Assembly (NCBI GenBank): GCA_003537755.1
Contig: DPQS01000078.1
Location: 1 to 8,166 of the forward strand
DNA from: Clostridiales bacterium
GTDB taxonomy: Bacteria; Bacillota; Clostridia; Christensenellales; CAG-314
DNA: 8,166 nucleotides
Reading direction: 5' to 3'
Shown here: positions 1 to 6,478 of the stretch, piece by piece
Position numbering within the stretch: position 1 is the first letter of the stretch
Layout of the letters: every line of letters begins with the position of its first letter
Notes under the pieces: model-generated
Told to the model about the DNA's origin: nothing
What the model saw: the letters and a program-made list of their open reading frames with translations, nothing else
Database searches by the model: none
Program-made: the position numbers and the translations under genes

Positions 1-120
1 CTTTTTCCGTCGCTCGGTCGCCTGTATTGGCAATACCTCGGCAGGACCCCTTACACAATCACTCATACTTCGGCGCCCGTTTATCAGTGGATGCACGCCC
101 CGTGCTCGGTGCCCATTAGC
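1..120. other. Unassigned left-edge sequence, no recognisable gene
   Basis: This stretch lies downstream of the ATPase stop codon and runs off the window. I recognise no protein, tRNA, rRNA or standard structured RNA on either strand. One plus-strand frame is open from base 1 to about 228, but most of that would overlap the end of the ATPase and it has no family features I know. Two small palindromes are present: GTATTG-G-CAATAC at 24-36 and GCACG-CCC-CGTGC at 93-105. Neither is followed by a T-run, so neither is a convincing terminator for the ATPase. Confidence 0.5.
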
Positions 121-2628
121 CTACTTTACAGCCTTTTTCCGCTTTCCTTTCGTCGGCGCAACATTCAAGTTGAAGAGCCGCACAAAGAAATACAGCAAAA
201 ACGGACTTGCCAGTATCGCCACAAGTAGCAACAAAACCTGCTCACGCGTAAGGTCCACGTACTCGAAGAAATCTCTTGCAAAGGGCAACGTCACGCCAAG
301 CACCACTATCAGCGAAATTGCGCCGTACATTGCCTTTTTCCACCACCTGTCAAATGGCATCGTCGCGTAAAACAACGCAAACAAACCGCCAAACGTGTAG
401 GAAATCGTCACAAGTGTGCTGAATTGTTCATTGTCGGGTATCATGCATGGGTTTGTAAGTGCCTTGACAAGATACAACGCGCATGTCACTACGATAAACG
501 TGCAAGAAGCAGGCAAACACCTCTTTATGACGTTTACAAGGAAGTTGCCGCGTATCAGGCTTTCGTTGGGTTGCAGGGCAAGTATCGTTGTCGGCAACGC
601 CACAATTACCCACTCGAGCAGCATAATGCGGCTGTTGGTAAGCGGCGTAACAAAGGTTTGTCCCAGCGCGAAGTGCAGGAAGATAATCATAATGTTGATT
701 GCGATTACGTACACCGTTTTCATGAAGTACATGCTCGTCGCGCTCTGAATGTTGTTTACCACGCGCCTGCCCTCTGCCACAACCTTGGTCAGCTGTGCAA
801 AACTGTCGTTCATAAGTATCAGATGGCTTACTTTACGCGCCGCGTCGCTGCCGCCTGCAAGCGAAATACTGCAATCGGATTCCTTCATGGCAAGAATGTC
901 GTTTACGCCGTCGCCGGTCATTGCCACTGTTTTGCCCGAAGCACGCAGCGCACGCACAAGTATTGCTTTCTGGTCGGGTGACACGCGCCCGAACACGGTG
1001 TATTCCGTTGCTGCCTTTGCCACATCTTCGTCGCTCATACCTTCAAGACTGATGTACTTGTCGGCGTTTTCCACACCTACGCGCAACGCGATGTTGCTTA
1101 CCGCCGTCGGGTTGTCGCCGGAAATTATCTTGATGTTTACGCCGTTTTTGACAAACCATTCAATGGTCTGCGGCGCGTCGGTGCGGATGTGATCCTCGAT
1201 GACAATTACCGCAACGGGACGGCGCATGGTCGGCAGGCTTTGCCCCTCGGCAATTGCTGTCGTGCTGTACGCAAGCAGCAGCACGCGAAGTCCCTGCTCG
1301 GCATAGTGTTGCACCATGTCTGTCACGCGCTGATTGGGCACGGTCATGACAAACTCCGGCGCGCCGAGAATGTAGGTGCCTACGCCGCGGAACGACACCG
1401 CCGACAACTTACGTTCGGAGCTGAACGGCAAAGCGCATACCGGGGTAAGGGCGGTCTTTTTGGGACAGCCGAAGTATTTGTTGAGTGCCTTTGCCGTCAT
1501 GTTGTCGGCTTTAAGTGCACTGTTTAAGGCAGCCATGATTTCCCTTACAGTGTAGGTGTTGTTGCTCGGGCGAAGGTCTACGGCTTCCACCACGCGCATT
1601 TTACCGTCGGTAATAGTGCCCGTTTTGTCAAGGCACAATGTGTCCACACGCGCAAGCATTTCAATACAGTACAATTCCTGCGCAAGGGTGTTGTTTTTAC
1701 TAAGCCGCAAAAAGGACGCACCCAGCGCAACGCTTGTAAGCAGAAACGGTCCTGCGGGTATCATGCTGATAATCGAGCCGCTTGTACTGCGTACGCTGTC
1801 AAGCAGTGCCTGATTTGTGCGGTCAAACACGCTTACGGTGCCCCAGTCAACGCCGTTACTTGTGCCGTTTACGATAAACAGACACGCCGTCATCGGCACG
1901 ATGATAATCGCCACAAACACAAGAATGTTTTTCAGCGACTTCAGCATCTGCGAGCGCGGTTTCCGGTACACTCGGGCGCGGCTCGTAAGTCCGTTGATGT
2001 AGTTGTACGCGCCTACCGCCGTAACGCGTGCCGTACAACTGCCGCTGACGACAAAACTGCCTGCATACAAGGTGTCGCCTGCGCGTTTGGTCATGGCGTC
2101 GCTTTCGCCGGTCAGAATCGATTCGTTTACTTCCACAAAGCCGTCCAGCACCACACAGTCGGCAGAAATCTGTTCGCCGATTGCAATGCACACAATGTCG
2201 TCAAGCACCATTTCCTTGACGGCAATCTGCGTTTCCGCGCCGTCGCGCACAACCCGAGCCTTTGGTTCGGTCAACAAATTCAACTTGTCAAGGGTGCGCT
2301 TGGACTTGATTTCCTGCACGATTGCAATAAGCGTGTTTGCCGCAACCACAGGCAAAAAAGTGCACTGCTTAGGCATACCGTAGTACAGCAAAATTGCGGC
2401 AATTACAATGTAAACAATGTTGAAAAACGTAAACGTGTTGGACAATATAATTTGCAGCACAGTTTTGCCTTTTGTCGTTTTGTCGTCGTTGACAAGCCCG
2501 TTTGCAATGCGGTCGGCAACCTGTTCGCCGCTAAGCCCCACGTCGTTTTGCACGTCAAAATGCTCAATCTGCGACAGATCGAGCGGCATGTTTTTACGTT
2601 TGCGTTTGTTTGCGTCGGTTTTAGTCAT
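121..2628 (-). CDS. Cation-transporting P-type ATPase, CtpE-like
   Basis: An 835-residue integral membrane P-type ATPase that couples ATP hydrolysis to cation movement across the cytoplasmic membrane. The catalytic set is complete: TGES (residues 173-176, actuator dephosphorylation loop), DKTGT (334-338, with Asp334 as the phosphorylated residue), an FSSERK nucleotide-binding segment (402-407), SGDN (503-506) and GDGVND (572-577). About ten hydrophobic segments are visible: two before the actuator domain (about 60-105), two around 232-306 and six after residue 630. There is no N-terminal heavy-metal CxxC domain and no CPC in helix 4, which argues against a copper or zinc pump. The ion-site helix carries IPAGP (290-294) where Ca2+ and related pumps usually have PEGL. 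The overall pattern resembles the CtpE-like family, for which Ca2+ transport is known in mycobacteria; the ion here is not determined. The ATG at 2628 has no Shine-Dalgarno sequence. Met14 is an alternative start, also without one. The gene lies 132 bases after hisS. Confidence 0.93.
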   Translation of the reverse strand: MTKTDANKRKRKNMPLDLSQIEHFDVQNDVGLSGEQVADRIANGLVNDDKTTKGKTVLQIILSNTFTFFNIVYIVIAAILLYYGMPKQCTFLPVVAANTLIAIVQEIKSKRTLDKLNLLTEPKARVVRDGAETQIAVKEMVLDDIVCIAIGEQISADCVVLDGFVEVNESILTGESDAMTKRAGDTLYAGSFVVSGSCTARVTAVGAYNYINGLTSRARVYRKPRSQMLKSLKNILVFVAIIIVPMTACLFIVNGTSNGVDWGTVSVFDRTNQALLDSVRSTSGSIISMIPAGPFLLTSVALGASFLRLSKNNTLAQELYCIEMLARVDTLCLDKTGTITDGKMRVVEAVDLRPSNNTYTVREIMAALNSALKADNMTAKALNKYFGCPKKTALTPVCALPFSSERKLSAVSFRGVGTYILGAPEFVMTVPNQRVTDMVQHYAEQGLRVLLLAYSTTAIAEGQSLPTMRRPVAVIVIEDHIRTDAPQTIEWFVKNGVNIKIISGDNPTAVSNIALRVGVENADKYISLEGMSDEDVAKAATEYTVFGRVSPDQKAILVRALRASGKTVAMTGDGVNDILAMKESDCSISLAGGSDAARKVSHLILMNDSFAQLTKVVAEGRRVVNNIQSATSMYFMKTVYVIAINIMIIFLHFALGQTFVTPLTNSRIMLLEWVIVALPTTILALQPNESLIRGNFLVNVIKRCLPASCTFIVVTCALYLVKALTNPCMIPDNEQFSTLVTISYTFGGLFALFYATMPFDRWWKKAMYGAISLIVVLGVTLPFARDFFEYVDLTREQVLLLLVAILASPFLLYFFVRLFNLNVAPTKGKRKKAVK

Positions 2629-2643
2629 GTTTCAAAAATTCGC

Positions 2644-2672
2644 ACAAACGCCGTCAAAAAGGCGGCGTTTGT
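2644..2672 (-). terminator. Hairpin between hisS and the ATPase gene (terminator or attenuator)
   Basis: Bases 2644-2655 and 2661-2672 form a 12-pair stem (one G-T pair) around a five-base loop. Read on the minus strand, the stem is followed after four bases by an A/T stretch with five Ts, so it could end hisS transcription. Its distal edge is only 15 bases before the ATPase ATG, in the place where a ribosome binding site would be expected. It could therefore also affect ATPase translation. The T-run is offset and short, so termination may be partial. Confidence 0.6.
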
Positions 2673-2687
2673 AAGATGTAAGTTTTA

Positions 2688-2706
2688 GGCAGGCGGCAGG
2701 CGGCGG
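2688..2706. repeat. Short GC-rich tandem repeat, unit GGCAGGC
   Basis: Two exact copies of GGCAGGC (2688-2694 and 2695-2701) are followed by a partial third copy, GGCGG. The repeat lies in the hisS-ATPase gap, upstream of the hairpin in the direction of transcription. It may be simple slippage; no function can be read from it. Confidence 0.5.
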
Positions 2707-2760
2707 TAAAATGTCGATTTCGGCCGTTGCCACTGCTTGCGAAAAACAAAATTATTAAGT

Positions 2761-4005
2761 TCAGTCAACGTCGTGCAGATTGCCGTCAACATATTCCTTG
2801 ACGGTAAATCCCTGATCGCGCAGTTGCTTCAGCTGGAAACCGAAGTTTTTGATTTTTTTCAGCAAGGTAACATTGTTGCCCTGCGTGCGAAGTTCGCCTG
2901 CAAGTTTGCTGACGGCGGCAAGTTCCTCCGCATCGATACGTTTGTCCACAAGCACGGCAATGCCTTTGCCCGTGTCAACCTTGTATCCGCGCTCGGAAAG
3001 AAGCAGCACAATGCGCTCGAACCCGATGCTGAACCCGCATGCGGGCACGTCGGTACCGATCATCTTGCCTATCATCTTGTCGTAGCGACCGCCGCCGCCG
3101 ACAGACGAATTGAGCCCGTCAACGGAAATTTCGTAAATCGTGCCGGTGTAGTAACCCATACCGCGTACAAGCGTGACGTCAAACTTCACTTTGCCGTTTG
3201 TAACGTTGCTGTTTGCCACGTACAAAATGTTGCGGATATTGTCGGCAACGTCGGCGGGTAAATCGTCGCCCAGTTCCGTCACCACTGCCGCAAACGGGTC
3301 ATCGGCTTGGGTAACTCGTGTAAGCAAATCGACAAAACCCTGCGCCTTGTCGGGGGCTATTTCGGAAACTTCGGCAAGCACGCCCTCGATGCCGACTTTG
3401 TCCAGTTTGTCCAGCGCGATAAACACCGACGACTTCTGCTCTTCGGCAAAGCCGCAATGCGTGGCAATGGCGTTGAGCAGTCTGCGGTCGGACAAGCGCA
3501 CCGTTACGTTGTCAAATCCCAGGTTTGCAAGTGCCTTGGTAGTTGCGGAAATAAGTTCCGTTTCGGCAATGTAGGTGCTTTCGCCGATGATGTCGATGTC
3601 ACACTGCACAAACTGGCGGAAACGACCTCTTTGCGGACGGTCGGCGCGCCACACGTTGTCCATCTGTATTGCCTTGAACACGCCCGGCAATTGTCCCTGG
3701 TTGTTTGCGTAAAAACGACTGAGCGGCACGGTGAGGTCGTAGCGAAGCGCAAGGTCGCACATGTCGTCCGGAGACCGGGCATTGTCCAACTTTTCGCCGC
3801 GCTTAAGAATCTTAAAAATCAGCTTTTCGTTGTCGCCGCCTTGCTTGCTGGTAAGCAACGCAATGTTTTCCACCGCGGGCGTTTCGATACGCGTAAAACC
3901 GTAACTGCTGTACGTTTGTTGTATTACGGACAGCACGTGTTGTCTGAGAGCAAATTCCTCAGGCAAAAAATCGCGCATGCCCTTTGTAGGGGTCTTTGGA
4001 AGCAT
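2761..4005 (-). CDS. hisS: Histidine-tRNA ligase
   Basis: Class II aminoacyl-tRNA synthetase that charges tRNA-His with histidine in the cytoplasm, using ATP. The N-terminal KGMRDFLP (8-15) is typical. Class II motif 1 surrounds ETPAVE (41-46). The segment LRYDLTVPLSRF (87-98) precedes motif 2, which contains the RGRFRQF signature (126-132). The histidine A motif is LVRGMGYYTGTIYE (279-292), the histidine B segment is GGGGRYD (303-309), and motif 3 is CGFSIGFERIVLLL (323-336). The C-terminal anticodon-binding domain starts near 345 and is short: the protein ends at residue 414, without the usual VVIIG...G.VTVKD ending seen in typical 420-430-residue enzymes. The RGMGYYTG form differs from the common RGLDYYT. 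Both traits suggest a distinct HisS subfamily rather than damage. A Shine-Dalgarno AGAGG at 4011-4015 lies five bases before the ATG. It is 42 bases after pgi, probably cotranscribed. Confidence 0.96.
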   Translation of the reverse strand: MLPKTPTKGMRDFLPEEFALRQHVLSVIQQTYSSYGFTRIETPAVENIALLTSKQGGDNEKLIFKILKRGEKLDNARSPDDMCDLALRYDLTVPLSRFYANNQGQLPGVFKAIQMDNVWRADRPQRGRFRQFVQCDIDIIGESTYIAETELISATTKALANLGFDNVTVRLSDRRLLNAIATHCGFAEEQKSSVFIALDKLDKVGIEGVLAEVSEIAPDKAQGFVDLLTRVTQADDPFAAVVTELGDDLPADVADNIRNILYVANSNVTNGKVKFDVTLVRGMGYYTGTIYEISVDGLNSSVGGGGRYDKMIGKMIGTDVPACGFSIGFERIVLLLSERGYKVDTGKGIAVLVDKRIDAEELAAVSKLAGELRTQGNNVTLLKKIKNFGFQLKQLRDQGFTVKEYVDGNLHDVD

Positions 4006-4021
4006 TTTTACCTCTGTTTTT

Positions 4022-4035
4022 GCCGCAGTTGCGGC
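4022..4035 (-). other. Small hairpin in the pgi-hisS gap
   Basis: GCCGC (4022-4026) and GCGGC (4031-4035) pair around a four-base loop, six bases upstream of the hisS Shine-Dalgarno sequence. No T-run follows on the minus strand, so it is not a standard terminator. It could be an RNA processing or translation-tuning element; only the pairing itself is seen. Confidence 0.4.
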
Positions 4036-4047
4036 GATTGATTCAAT

Positions 4048-5445
4048 TTATTTTACGATATACTTGTCGCTGTCGGCGGGTGCGGCTTTCATTTCGGCAG
4101 CCTTTGCCTCGTAGCCTTCGCGTCCGAACAGTGCGTAAGCGGCATTCTTTCCGCCTTCTACGCCCGGTTGATTGTAAGCGTCCACGTTAAACATCTCGCC
4201 CGCGTAAGCCGTCTGCAGTTGGAACATGTACAGCAATGCGCCGATGTTGCGTTCGTTTACCGCGTCCATTGTGATCGTGTAGTTGGCACGTCCGCGACGG
4301 GTAAGGTTGTAACGGGTTGCGTACAGTTCGGTGTTAATAAGTTCCGCCATGGTGTGTCCCGACAGGAAGTCGAGGTCGCGGATGGAGGAGGTATTTTCAG
4401 GGATGGTAATGTCGCTTGCGAAGTGTTCCACTTCAAGGAAGGTGATTACCTTGTCAAAGGGTCCTTCGTTGTACAGTTGCACCTGGCTGTGCTGGTCGGT
4501 TACGCCCAGTGCCTTGACGGGGGTCTGACCTGCGTTTACCGTCTTGCCATCGCGCGACACTTCCTTGCCGAGGCTTTCCGCCCACAGTTGAGCGTACCAG
4601 TCGGCAATGTACTTCAGTCTGTCGCTGTATGGCATCATAACGCCGATGTTTTTGCCGTTGTTCATTTCGATGTATTGCAGCAGGCTCATTGCAAGCGCGG
4701 GGTTTTGCGCAATGTCGTCGCTCTTGCAGCGTTCGTCCATTTCCTTTGCGCCGGCAAGCAGTTCGGCAATGTCAATACCCACCACAGCGGCAGGAAGCAA
4801 ACCCACGGGGCTAAGTTCGCTGAAACGTCCGCCGACGCCGTCGGGAATGTAAAACGTTTCAAAGCCTTCGTCGTGCGCAAGTTTGATGAGGTTGCCCTTG
4901 CTTTCGCTTGTGGTTGCAATGATGTGTTCGCGTGCCTTGCGACCGAGTTTTGCCGTAAGCATGTCCATCACGATAAGGTACTGGCTCATGGTTTCGCTGG
5001 TTGCGCCGCTTTTTGTAATTACGTTGAAGATTGTGTTGTCAACGTCGATGATGTCAAACAAAGCGTTCATCTTGTCGGGGTCAACGTTGTCCAGCACGTA
5101 AAAACGAGGATATTTACGAGTTTTTTGAGGAAGTTCGTTGTAGTACAGGTGCTTGAGAGCGGTAAACACTGCAATTGGACCCAACGCGCTGCCGCCGATA
5201 CCAAGCACTACAAATGCGTCGCATTTTGTCTGCACGCGCTTTGCCACTTTGTTGATACGTTCCACAACGTCGGCCTGGTCGTACGGACTGTCCATCCAAC
5301 CTTGCATTGCCTTGCCGCGACCTTCTTCAACGCCTTTGTGCGCCGCCTTTGCCAAGGGGATGAGGTCGGTAAGTTGTTTGTCCGTGATGCCGTTGGCACC
5401 CAACACTTGTTCCATCATGTTGTTGTAGTTAAGTCTGATACTCAT
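4048..5445 (-). CDS. pgi: Glucose-6-phosphate isomerase
   Basis: Interconverts glucose 6-phosphate and fructose 6-phosphate in glycolysis and gluconeogenesis, in the cytoplasm. The 465-residue length matches the short bacterial form found in many Firmicutes rather than the roughly 550-residue enterobacterial and eukaryotic form. Sugar isomerase (SIS) fold signatures are clear: GIGGSALGP (82-90), TKSGATSET phosphate-binding loop (144-152) and the family signature GGRFSELSPVGLLP (205-218). The second family signature is FNVDAYNQPGVEGGK (419-433). By family analogy the catalytic residues are Glu290 in WAESLGKE, His319 in TDQHSQ and Lys433. The ATG at 5445 is supported by a Shine-Dalgarno GGAG (minus strand of 5454-5457) eight bases upstream. 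It is the first gene of a probable pgi-hisS operon and has a promoter about 210 bases upstream. Confidence 0.97.
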   Translation of the reverse strand: MSIRLNYNNMMEQVLGANGITDKQLTDLIPLAKAAHKGVEEGRGKAMQGWMDSPYDQADVVERINKVAKRVQTKCDAFVVLGIGGSALGPIAVFTALKHLYYNELPQKTRKYPRFYVLDNVDPDKMNALFDIIDVDNTIFNVITKSGATSETMSQYLIVMDMLTAKLGRKAREHIIATTSESKGNLIKLAHDEGFETFYIPDGVGGRFSELSPVGLLPAAVVGIDIAELLAGAKEMDERCKSDDIAQNPALAMSLLQYIEMNNGKNIGVMMPYSDRLKYIADWYAQLWAESLGKEVSRDGKTVNAGQTPVKALGVTDQHSQVQLYNEGPFDKVITFLEVEHFASDITIPENTSSIRDLDFLSGHTMAELINTELYATRYNLTRRGRANYTITMDAVNERNIGALLYMFQLQTAYAGEMFNVDAYNQPGVEGGKNAAYALFGREGYEAKAAEMKAAPADSDKYIVK

Positions 5446-5654
5446 TTTTCGTTCTCCAACTAAAAATTTATCTTCCGTCGATGGTTTTCAATCACGACAA
5501 GCCGCATGCGCCCGTTTTACCTACAGCGCGAAAACTTTCGTGCATGGCGGCTCAACGCGACAGCCGGCGGCTAAGCAACACAGACAAAACTTTGTTTTGT
5601 CGTTGCCTGCGAGGTGAAGCAAAAAATTGACGTTTGCAGGCGCATATCGCCTAC
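5446..5654 (-). promoter_or_regulatory. Long pgi leader with potential hairpins
   Basis: If transcription starts about seven bases after the -10 box, pgi has an untranslated leader of about 208 bases. Two inverted repeats stand out. GCCTGC (5605-5610) pairs with GCAGGC (5636-5641) near the 5' end of the RNA. GACAAAAC (5583-5590) and GTTTTGTC (5594-5601) form a perfect eight-pair stem around a three-base loop. The central part (about 5500-5580) is noticeably GC-richer than its flanks. I do not recognise a known riboswitch or T-box. The leader ends in the pgi Shine-Dalgarno sequence. Confidence 0.4.
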
Positions 5655-5660
5655 GGAGTT

Positions 5661-5689
5661 ATTTTACCACGCACCGCAATTTTATGCAA
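5661..5689 (-). promoter_or_regulatory. Sigma-70 type promoter for pgi
   Basis: On the minus strand the -35 box is TTGCAT (5684-5689), followed by a 17-base spacer and the -10 box TAAAAT (5661-5666). A TGG just before the -10 box makes it an extended -10 promoter. The start of transcription is expected near 5654. It is the best-placed promoter for the pgi-hisS unit. Confidence 0.7.
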
Positions 5690-5795
5690 GCGGAATACTT
5701 GCACTCATAGGCAGTTTGCGCATACTTTTAACGGAAAATGTACAGTCAAATGCGCAATTACACACCACATCCTGATATAAAACAAAAAAATACTA

Positions 5796-5824
5796 TTGAT
5801 TTTAGATATTACGTCATTTATAAT
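5796..5824 (+). promoter_or_regulatory. Near-consensus plus-strand promoter at the edge of the RHS remnant
   Basis: TTGATT (5796-5801) is followed after exactly 17 bases by a perfect TATAAT (5819-5824). The predicted start near 5831 falls inside the RHS-derived frame, which itself becomes open at 5824. The surrounding region is AT-rich, so chance occurrence is possible, but the match in sequence and spacing is close to ideal. Confidence 0.6.
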
Positions 5825-6162
5825 TTACCTATCTCTATCGAAAGGATTACTTCGGGGACATAACTGCCATTTACAAAGATGATGCACTTGTTGCCCGGTA
5901 TGCCTACGACGCATACGGTTGCACTGCTTTAGACCCTGACGGAACAACAAATACAACAAAAACTTTTGTTGGTAACATAAACCCGTTTCGTTACGGAAGT
6001 TACCATTTCGACATAGAAACCGGTTTATACTACATTATAAAAGGCTTTGTGGGTATTTTCATAGGAATTAAAGACAAATTCTAAATAGGCTATACGCCCA
6101 TTGATGAACCTGACCCATATTTTAGCGAAAAGAGCTATACAACAAATGGCGTAAATGAATAA
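5824..6162 (+). pseudogene. RHS/YD-repeat protein C-terminal remnant, broken
   Basis: The frame open from 5824 encodes 86 residues that begin FTYLYRKDYFGDITAIYKDD and continue with RYAYDAYG, then DPDGT, then GNINPFRYGSYHFDIETGLYY. This is the RHS repeat-associated core, the segment just before the variable C-terminal toxin in secreted or wall-associated RHS proteins. The usual continuation (SRYYDPxxGRF) is missing: after GLYY comes an unrelated short tail ending at a TAA at 6082-6084. Beyond that stop the same frame runs on for 25 sensible codons (IGYTPIDEPDPYF and onward) to a second TAA at 6160-6162. A stop at 5821 closes the frame upstream, and no in-frame ATG, GTG or TTG is found near the 5' end. 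I read it as the surviving 3' tip of a lost RHS gene. Confidence 0.85.
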
Positions 6163-6178
6163 TTTAATCCATCACAAT

Positions 6179-6215
6179 AACAGGGGACACTTGCGTGCGG
6201 CAAATGTCCCCTGTT
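6179..6215 (+). terminator. Terminator-like hairpin after the RHS remnant
   Basis: AACAGGGGACA (6179-6189) and TGTCCCCTGTT (6205-6215) form a perfect 11-pair stem with a 15-base loop, 16 bases after the final stop of the RHS remnant. The following sequence is moderately T-rich but has no clean T-run, so termination strength is uncertain. The hairpin is symmetric and could act on either strand. Confidence 0.6.
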
Positions 6216-6478
6216 CTATTAGTTGTTTTGTAAATTTTAAGCAGTAATTTTTTGAAGTTGTCGTGCGCTGATTTTACGGCAAATTGCAGAAAACTTTCCG
6301 GCAAAAATCGGACGATTTTTCTGCGAAAATCCGGATATTATTTCGATGAAGTAAGAGATTTTTTCGGCAAAATATCGGCAAAATCGCAGTACGTATTAAA
6401 AATTTAGTTACAATCTACGCAACGATTGCCCCACCGCACAGAGTGGCAAAATATTTGCCGATAGTGCCGAAAAACGCA
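6216..6478. other. Non-coding convergent region with overlapping inverted repeats
   Basis: No gene is visible between the RHS remnant and the end of the GGDEF gene. The stretch is rich in short self-complementary sequence. GCAGAAAA (6286-6293) pairs with TTTTCTGC (6317-6324). AAAAATCG (6303-6310) pairs with CGATTTTT (6313-6320). TCCGG (6297-6301) pairs with CCGGA (6331-6335). GGCAAA (6445-6450) pairs with TTTGCC (6454-6459). The first two stems compete for the same bases. CGGCAAAAT occurs twice 11 bases apart (6365-6373 and 6376-6384). No standard terminator for the GGDEF gene is evident. Confidence 0.45.

Noticed and set aside
1..228. Plus-strand frame open from the left edge, possible end of a neighbouring gene
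   Set aside because: Nearly half of it overlaps the 3' end of the ATPase on the other strand and its translation shows no recognisable domain. Chance openness is more likely.
4168..5463. Long plus-strand open frame of 431 codons opposite pgi
   Set aside because: It is antisense to a fully conserved pgi with catalytic motifs, and its translation is rich in His, Cys and Val with no recognisable domain. It is a shadow frame produced by codon bias.
5446..5560. Small upstream open frames in the pgi leader (15-17 codons)
   Set aside because: Neither has a ribosome binding site or a regulatory amino-acid pattern such as repeated His codons, so there is no support for a leader peptide.
5583..5601. 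GACAAAAC/GTTTTGTC hairpin as a terminator
   Set aside because: The stem is perfect but no T-run follows on either strand, and it lies inside the pgi leader where termination would block a housekeeping gene. I kept it only as a leader structure.
6303..6320. AAAAATCG-GA-CGATTTTT as a bidirectional terminator
   Set aside because: The GC part of the stem is only three pairs with a two-base loop, too small to be a stable terminator core.
6365..6384. Possible CRISPR or repeat array (CGGCAAAAT copies)
   Set aside because: Only two nine-base copies with a two-base gap are present. There are no repeat-spacer units and no cas genes in the window.
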